Below are positions 59,305-64,000 of a stretch of DNA of 64,000 nt, in pieces. A program made the position numbers and the translations under genes. The notes below the pieces were generated by a model, which saw only the letters and a program-made list of their open reading frames with translations, was not told the DNA's origin and ran no database searches. Origin of the DNA: Spirosoma aureum (GTDB lineage: Bacteria > Bacteroidota > Bacteroidia > Cytophagales > Spirosomataceae); contig NZ_CP050063.1 of NCBI RefSeq assembly GCF_011604685.1, positions 5,974,501-6,038,500 of the forward strand. Reading direction: 5' to 3'. Positions within the stretch are counted from its first letter, which is position 1. Each line of letters begins with the position of its first letter.

Positions 59305-62300
59305 TTATAGGCCAATCTGCAGGCCTACCATATACGTAGTTGGCTTGGGATAATTGTGCCAGATCTCACCCTGTGAGAAGGCGCTATTATCATTATTCTG
59401 GTTGGTAGGTGTTACTTCAGGATCACCGATGATTTTATCCGATACCTTCAGGAAGAAATTCTGTGCCGACGCATAGATTCTGAGCCGGTTTAATTTGATC
59501 CGATTGGTTAATTCTGCCGGGAATGTATACCCTAACAACAGGTTTTTACCTCGCAGAAACGAACCATCATAAATCCAGTGACTATCAACGTTGGTTACGT
59601 ATCCTGCCCGTGTCTCCCGGATTTCAGCAATAGGCGTGTTCTGATTCGTTGGTGTCCAGGCATTCAGGACACTTTTGTAGCTGTTGGCAATCGAAACACG
59701 GTCTTCGCTGGGGTGGAAATTCATCATCATTACGTCGTTACCGCCCGAGAATTGAAGTTCGAGTGTCAGGTCAAGATTCCGATATTTCCAGGTATTGGTA
59801 AAGGCGCCCCAGAATTTTGGGCTACCATTGCCAATGATACTCCGGTCAGCGTCGGTAATGGCTTTATCACCATTTACATCCAGATATTTCAGATCACCTG
59901 GGAGAATCGTCAAACCATTCCGATAGCTCGTGAATTTAGCCGCTTCCTCCCGTTCGGCTTCGCTCCAGGTACCCAAACGGGTAAGTCCCCAGAATGAACC
60001 AACCGGCTCACCGATGCGAATGATGTTGGTCTGGTTAATAAAGTTGGGGCCACCTACACCGAAAATATCGGATGGTGTTGCCAGCGAGAGCACTTTGTTT
60101 CGGTTGAACGAAATATTGAACGTGCTATTCCAGGTGAATCCGCCCCGGTCAATATTAACCGAGTTGATACCAAACTCGAAACCCCGGTTCTCCATCGAAC
60201 CTACATTCCGACGGATCGTTGCATAGCCGCTTGTACGTGGCACAGGTGCATCCAGCAGCATATCGGTTGTCAGCCGGTAGTAATAATCGGCTTCAATGTT
60301 AAGGCGACCTTTAAACAAGCCTATTTCAAGCCCAGCATCCGTCTGAGCTGTTTTTTCCCAGCGCAAATCCGGGTTCGCCAGGCGATTGATGCCCGTACCA
60401 CCCGTTCGAGCCTCGTTATAAATAGTCGAATAGTTAGAACTGAGCAGCGAGAGAGACGAGTAAGGCGGAATTTCAGAGTTACCCGTCAAGCCGTAGCTGG
60501 TACGTACTTTCAGGTTAGAAATTATTGGATTGCCCTTCAGGAAGCTCTCTTCCGAAACACGCCAGGCTACAGCCGCTGATGGGAAGAACGCGAATTTGTG
60601 GTTTTCCCCAAACTTAGATGAACCATCTGCCCGACCGGTAAAAGTCACCAGATACTTATCCATCAGGTTGTAGTTGATACGTCCGAAGTAGGAGTTAAAC
60701 GCACTTCGGTCAGCAAACGAGCTTACAGTAGGCTGCGTACTACCGGCCCCTAAGTTATTGAAGGTAAAGTAATCCGTTGCAAAGTTCCGAACACTGGCCC
60801 CCATGCCAAATCGATTTGTTGCCTGCCATGAAATACCCACCAGGGCAGTAATGGCGTTCTTCTCATTGATTTGCTTGTTATAGGTCAGGTAGTTTTCTAA
60901 CGACCAGAACGTAGTACGGTTATTGTTGGTCTGTGCAGTACCATTCGCGCCAATATCCAAGGTGCGGGTCTGCGACTGATCAATTTCCTGCGTCTGAATA
61001 TTTGCTCCTACAACCGTCTTCATTTCCAGCCCTTTCGCCAATGTAATATTGGTGTATAAGCTTCCGATGCTCGTTTGTGTATTCTGGATGTATTTACGAT
61101 CCATGAGACGGTGAACTGAACTCATCGTACCTTCCGCAGACGGATAATCCCGGTTTTCAGCGTACTTACCATCGGCATACTTCACAGGAAGAAAAGGAAA
61201 ATCTTCCACGATTTGCCGGGCTACGGCATCATTGATATCGACCAGATTCTCTGTCTGATTGTTATAGCTCAGCGTACCACCGATTTTCAACCATGTTTTC
61301 ACCTGATCGTCAATCGTAAACCGTCCCGAATAGCGCTTCAAATAAGAGGTTTTGATCAGACCTTCATCATCCCGATAGCCTACTGACACGGCATACTGTG
61401 TACGCTCATTACCGCCACTAAACCCTAACTGGTGATTTTGTGAAAGCTTGTTCTGCGAAGACTCTTTGAACCAGTCGGTATCATACAATGGATTGAGGTT
61501 AGCATCAAAAACGCCCGGATGTGCTGCACTAAAGGCAGTCCGTCTAACTTTCGGATCCAGGAACGTCCATTTACCAGCTGCCCAGCCGACGGGATCATAT
61601 TTAGCCATGTTGGCATAGGCTAGATCTTCCGTTGCCAGATATTCTTTGGCATTCAGTACCTGAGGTCTGTTCGGACCAATGGTATTCACGCTGAACTGGC
61701 CATCATACGTAACACGTCCTTCACCGGCTTTCCCCTTCCGGGTCTGCACCAGAATAACACCATTGGCACCTCTGGCTCCATAGATCGCGGTAGACGAAGC
61801 ATCTTTCAACACTTCAACCGAGACGATGTCGCTGGGGTTAATGTAATCAATTGGGTTACTGAACTGATCGCCCGTACTCTGTGGCAGCATAACTCCGTCT
61901 ACCACATATAAAGGGTTGTTCGACGAGTTGATCGAACTGAAACCCCGAATCCGGATGGTAGTCCGTCCGCCAGGCCGTCCCGAGTTGGTATTAACCTGCA
62001 CACCGGGCATACGACCCGACAATGCCTGGTTTAACGAAGGCGCAGGACGCTCAGCCAGCTGGGCTTCTTTGACACCAGCGACAGCCCCTGTTAAATCTGA
62101 TTTTTTGGTTGTACCATAACCAATAACGACGATTTCGTCGAGTACTTTACTGTCGGCTTTAAGCGAAATATCGATTGTCGCCTGAGCCCCCACGCGAACT
62201 TCCTGAGGCAGGTATCCAACAAACGAAAATACGATCGTAGCATCGCTATTGGGTACGTCGAGTTTATAACGACCATCAGAATCGGTAACGGTACCCCGCT

Positions 62301-62538
62301 GACTTCCTTTCACGACAATACTAACACCAGGCAGTGACGCATTATTCTCGTCGGTTACTCTACCCGATATCGTTCTGTCGACAAATTTGGTTGCTAAATG
62401 ATTTTTTGTTGATTTCCCCGAAGCGGGAACCGTTGCAGCGTAAGTGAGCGTAGAGCAGAAAAGAAAAAGGAAACATTGTGTAGAGGACAGCCTCAACATC
62501 CTCACAAGCCAGGCTTGCGGGCGTAAAAGTTTTTGCAT
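59305..62538 (-). CDS. SusC/RagA-type TonB-linked outer-membrane transporter, second pair
   Basis: 1077 residues. N-terminal signal (about 15-35, cleaved near LTYAA). A carboxypeptidase-regulatory-like domain (about 52-135, ISGRVTDENNASLPGVSIVV) precedes the plug (about 145-260) with the SusC signature NQALSGRMPGVQVNTNSGRPGG and the phrase IRIRGFSSINSSNNPLYVVDG. The barrel ends in TYMVGLQIGL. It is the partner of the SusD downstream. The upstream 466 bases hold an AT-rich palindrome and no promoter I could assign. Confidence 0.95.
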   Translation of the reverse strand: MQKLLRPQAWLVRMLRLSSTQCFLFLFCSTLTYAATVPASGKSTKNHLATKFVDRTISGRVTDENNASLPGVSIVVKGSQRGTVTDSDGRYKLDVPNSDATIVFSFVGYLPQEVRVGAQATIDISLKADSKVLDEIVVIGYGTTKKSDLTGAVAGVKEAQLAERPAPSLNQALSGRMPGVQVNTNSGRPGGRTTIRIRGFSSINSSNNPLYVVDGVMLPQSTGDQFSNPIDYINPSDIVSVEVLKDASSTAIYGARGANGVILVQTRKGKAGEGRVTYDGQFSVNTIGPNRPQVLNAKEYLATEDLAYANMAKYDPVGWAAGKWTFLDPKVRRTAFSAAHPGVFDANLNPLYDTDWFKESSQNKLSQNHQLGFSGGNERTQYAVSVGYRDDEGLIKTSYLKRYSGRFTIDDQVKTWLKIGGTLSYNNQTENLVDINDAVARQIVEDFPFLPVKYADGKYAENRDYPSAEGTMSSVHRLMDRKYIQNTQTSIGSLYTNITLAKGLEMKTVVGANIQTQEIDQSQTRTLDIGANGTAQTNNNRTTFWSLENYLTYNKQINEKNAITALVGISWQATNRFGMGASVRNFATDYFTFNNLGAGSTQPTVSSFADRSAFNSYFGRINYNLMDKYLVTFTGRADGSSKFGENHKFAFFPSAAVAWRVSEESFLKGNPIISNLKVRTSYGLTGNSEIPPYSSLSLLSSNYSTIYNEARTGGTGINRLANPDLRWEKTAQTDAGLEIGLFKGRLNIEADYYYRLTTDMLLDAPVPRTSGYATIRRNVGSMENRGFEFGINSVNIDRGGFTWNSTFNISFNRNKVLSLATPSDIFGVGGPNFINQTNIIRIGEPVGSFWGLTRLGTWSEAEREEAAKFTSYRNGLTILPGDLKYLDVNGDKAITDADRSIIGNGSPKFWGAFTNTWKYRNLDLTLELQFSGGNDVMMMNFHPSEDRVSIANSYKSVLNAWTPTNQNTPIAEIRETRAGYVTNVDSHWIYDGSFLRGKNLLLGYTFPAELTNRIKLNRLRIYASAQNFFLKVSDKIIGDPEVTPTNQNNDNSAFSQGEIWHNYPKPTTYMVGLQIGL

Positions 62539-63004
62539 AAAGTTTTAGCCGCCGTAACGACTGTCTAGGTTTAAACAATAGAAGGAATACAGGGTATGCA
62601 GACTCTGCGGATAGAAATACTTATTTTATTTTAACTACTCATCTCTTATTAAAAATTTTTAATAAATTTTTAAGTCTGCTTTAACAAATGGGCCAAATAC
62701 AGAGATAATTACCTAATAAACAGACGCTTAACAATTATTAAAGTTTAAGCAATTAATTACGTCAACTTAGATGCGTACTATTCTATCTCATCATCAGCAA
62801 ATTCTATTTTTATGGCTTTCCGGGCAGATTGCTGTCTCCCTTCTTATCTATACTGAATAATGCTTACTACTATTTGCGGGCAACACAGCGTTACTCATTG
62901 ACTTCTAACTAGATTGGGGATACAGCTATACAATTTCGCCAACCAATCCAGACTAGTTAAACAGCCTGATTTGGTTGGCGAAATCCAAAAATTACTCGAT
63001 GCAA
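62539..63004. other. 466-bp AT-rich region upstream of the second SusC
   Basis: Contains a perfect 20-base palindrome of A and T (62646-62665, TTATTAAAAATTTTTAATAA) about 110 bases before the SusC start. No -7/-33 pair could be assigned. An overlapping plus-strand frame at 62914-63132 is a shadow of the YCII gene. Confidence 0.4.
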
Positions 63005-63358
63005 TTAGGTCGTTGCCAAAACAGGCCTGGGCTGAACTTCTCTTACCTCAACCGTTCCGCCATAATCCAATACCGGACAAGCCCTGGCTAGCTCGACAGC
63101 TTCATCGATGGATGAAACAGCAATACGAATAATACTAACTACCCTGAAATCTGTATCAGCAATGAATCCCTGATCAACTTTTCGGTCTGACCCCGAAAGC
63201 ACAAATCCTGCCTGTGTGATAAGGCTGCTCCCTACAAAATACCCTTGTTCAGTCCAGAGCTGAATCAGTTTTCCCCACTTTTCGGTATTTATTCGTCGCT
63301 GTTCAGGGGCTAGGGTGGCGTTTGCACCAAATCTTACTAAAAAAACATACTCGTTCAT
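63005..63358 (-). CDS. YCII-related protein
   Basis: 117 residues, a second member of the YCII family in this window. The closing phrase DEAVELARACPVLDYGGTVEVREVQP matches the family end (ELAHGCPLFESEGSSVEVRP in the protein at 30409); the DGPF-type hallmark in the middle is lost (ADTDFRVVSIIRI). Cytoplasmic, of unknown reaction. It lies directly downstream of the AraC gene, with a promoter-like box and an inverted repeat in the 95-base gap. Confidence 0.85.
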   Translation of the reverse strand: MNEYVFLVRFGANATLAPEQRRINTEKWGKLIQLWTEQGYFVGSSLITQAGFVLSGSDRKVDQGFIADTDFRVVSIIRIAVSSIDEAVELARACPVLDYGGTVEVREVQPRPVLATT

Positions 63359-63365
63359 CGTTGTT

Positions 63366-63415
63366 CTAGTTTTGTCTCTGTCAACTTGTTAGTCACTTGA
63401 CTGATACAAAACTAG
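63366..63415 (-). promoter_or_regulatory. Inverted repeat overlapping a -7 box upstream of the YCII gene
   Basis: CTAGTTTTGT (63366-63375) and ACAAAACTAG (63406-63415) form a perfect 10-bp inverted repeat. The distal arm contains TAGTTTTG (63407-63414 on the minus strand), a match to TAnnTTTG. A regulator bound there would overlap the promoter. Confidence 0.45.
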
Positions 63416-63453
63416 GTTGTTGAAAAAGCGGGGAATTGTAAAAAATCATTGAT

Positions 63454-63999
63454 TTACCAATACGGGCCAGCGGCAAAGAAATGGTGTGGAGTTTGTCCGG
63501 TAAAGGATTTGAAATCTTTTATAAAATGCGCCTGATCGAAATAACCGGCCAGATAGGCGGCTTCTGTCAGGTTTTCCTGCTCTGAATGGTCAGCAATTAA
63601 GCTCCTCAACCGAATGATTGACGAAAACTGCTTGGGCGAAGTACCTATAACCCGCCGAAACCTTTTTTCAAAAGGGTCGCGGCTAATGGGCAGGTTAGTG
63701 ATGAGGTCTTTTATTCGTATGACTCCATGGGCCCGTTTAATTTCGTTAATGGCCGTATCGACAAGCTTATCGGCTACTGGTTCTTGGACTCTTGCAAGCA
63801 GGAATTGTTCAATAATGGTAATCCGGTGTCGATTGCTTACTGCTTCGGCCAGGCGCTCTTCCAGTTCATCGACAGTGCTACGAGGAATGAGATCGTCAAG
63901 GGCTACACTCAGGCCAAACAACTCATGGAGCGGTTCCTTAAATAAGACAGCGGCACCACCCTCCTGGAAAATAACAAGTAGCGTAGCCGTTTCTTTTGA
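63454..63999 (-). CDS. AraC-family transcriptional regulator, start beyond the right edge
   Basis: The frame stays open from the stop at 63454 to the window edge (at least 181 codons), so the gene continues past 64000; the TTG at 63921 is not the real start. The visible N-terminal part includes ETATLLVIFQEGGAAVLF, like the cupin-like sensor domain of the DUF6597 group. The C-terminus carries the AraC double helix-turn-helix (ISRDPFEKRFRRVIGTSPKQF and LTEAAYLAGYFDQAHFIKDFKSFTGQTPHHF, quoted in part). Probably controls the neighbouring YCII gene or its own operon; ligand unknown. Confidence 0.85.
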   Translation of the reverse strand, partial: SKETATLLVIFQEGGAAVLFKEPLHELFGLSVALDDLIPRSTVDELEERLAEAVSNRHRITIIEQFLLARVQEPVADKLVDTAINEIKRAHGVIRIKDLITNLPISRDPFEKRFRRVIGTSPKQFSSIIRLRSLIADHSEQENLTEAAYLAGYFDQAHFIKDFKSFTGQTPHHFFAAGPYW

Positions 64000-64000
64000 A

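Noticed and set aside
62914..63132. 72-codon plus-strand frame
   Set aside because: It is antisense to the YCII-like gene, which has family motifs.

Overview
The window reads as a chromosomal segment of a Bacteroidota bacterium, most likely a Cytophagales member close to Spirosoma. The evidence is two SusC/SusD pairs, a hybrid two-component sensor fused to an AraC domain, a surface protein with a type IX secretion-like C-terminal domain, AsmA/GT51 fusion architecture, and promoters of the Bacteroidota type (TTTG-N19-TAnnTTTG). The genus is an inference. No tRNA, rRNA, CRISPR array, prophage or intact insertion sequence was seen.

Layout. 1-8.5 kb: a cell-envelope block. It opens with the 3' part of a SEDS (RodA/FtsW)-class B PBP fusion, translationally coupled to a small membrane protein and a protein resembling a degenerate PP2C phosphatase. 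Facing it is a minus-strand operon of a PKD/LamG lipoprotein, a hypothetical envelope protein and a secreted caspase-like (C14) peptidase. A 69-nt near-perfect hairpin separates the two. 8.7-11.5 kb: an Mla-type lipid ABC transporter (permease, ATPase, MCE protein). 11.7-16 kb: SlyD-like isomerase, a fasciclin protein, an L,D-transpeptidase and small hypotheticals. 16.5-21.2 kb: a TonB receptor, an MFS transporter and an AhpD-like protein. 21.4-28.9 kb: mixed accessory genes (serine hydrolase, second AhpD-like protein, YkuD_2 protein, EcsC, beta-lactamase-type hydrolase, DUF4142 lipoprotein, EamA transporter). 28.9-30.8 kb: an ECF42-type sigma factor with its DGPF/YCII partner and a 41-residue membrane protein that was found by direct reading. 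31.2-33.5 kb: a surface protein built from 4 x 264-bp and 3 x about 263-bp tandem repeats. 33.8-40.8 kb: housekeeping genes (Sua5/TsaC, PLP deaminase family, RluA-type pseudouridine synthase, GNAT, AsmA-GT51 transglycosylase). 40.8-41.85 kb is mostly non-coding.

42.2-57.4 kb is a fructan/fructose utilisation locus: mannitol dehydrogenase family enzyme, GH32 fructanase, SusD, SusC, fructokinase, sugar-porter MFS, and a hybrid two-component sensor with a ribose-binding-type sensor domain. The inferred route is fructan capture by SusC/D, cleavage by GH32, fructose import by the MFS carrier, phosphorylation by the kinase, and a mannitol/fructose interconversion branch. A two-domain fasciclin lipoprotein interrupts the locus. 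57.7-62.5 kb holds a second SusCD pair with no enzyme beside it. The window ends with another YCII-like gene and the 3' part of an AraC-family regulator cut by the right edge.

The most distinctive non-coding signal is a set of long intergenic hairpins close to stop codons and lacking a U-run. Three of them (4.7, 33.6 and 45.5 kb) share the inner core GTGCCACGGTT/AACCGTGGCAC or part of it. They look like a dispersed REP-like element rather than ordinary terminators.
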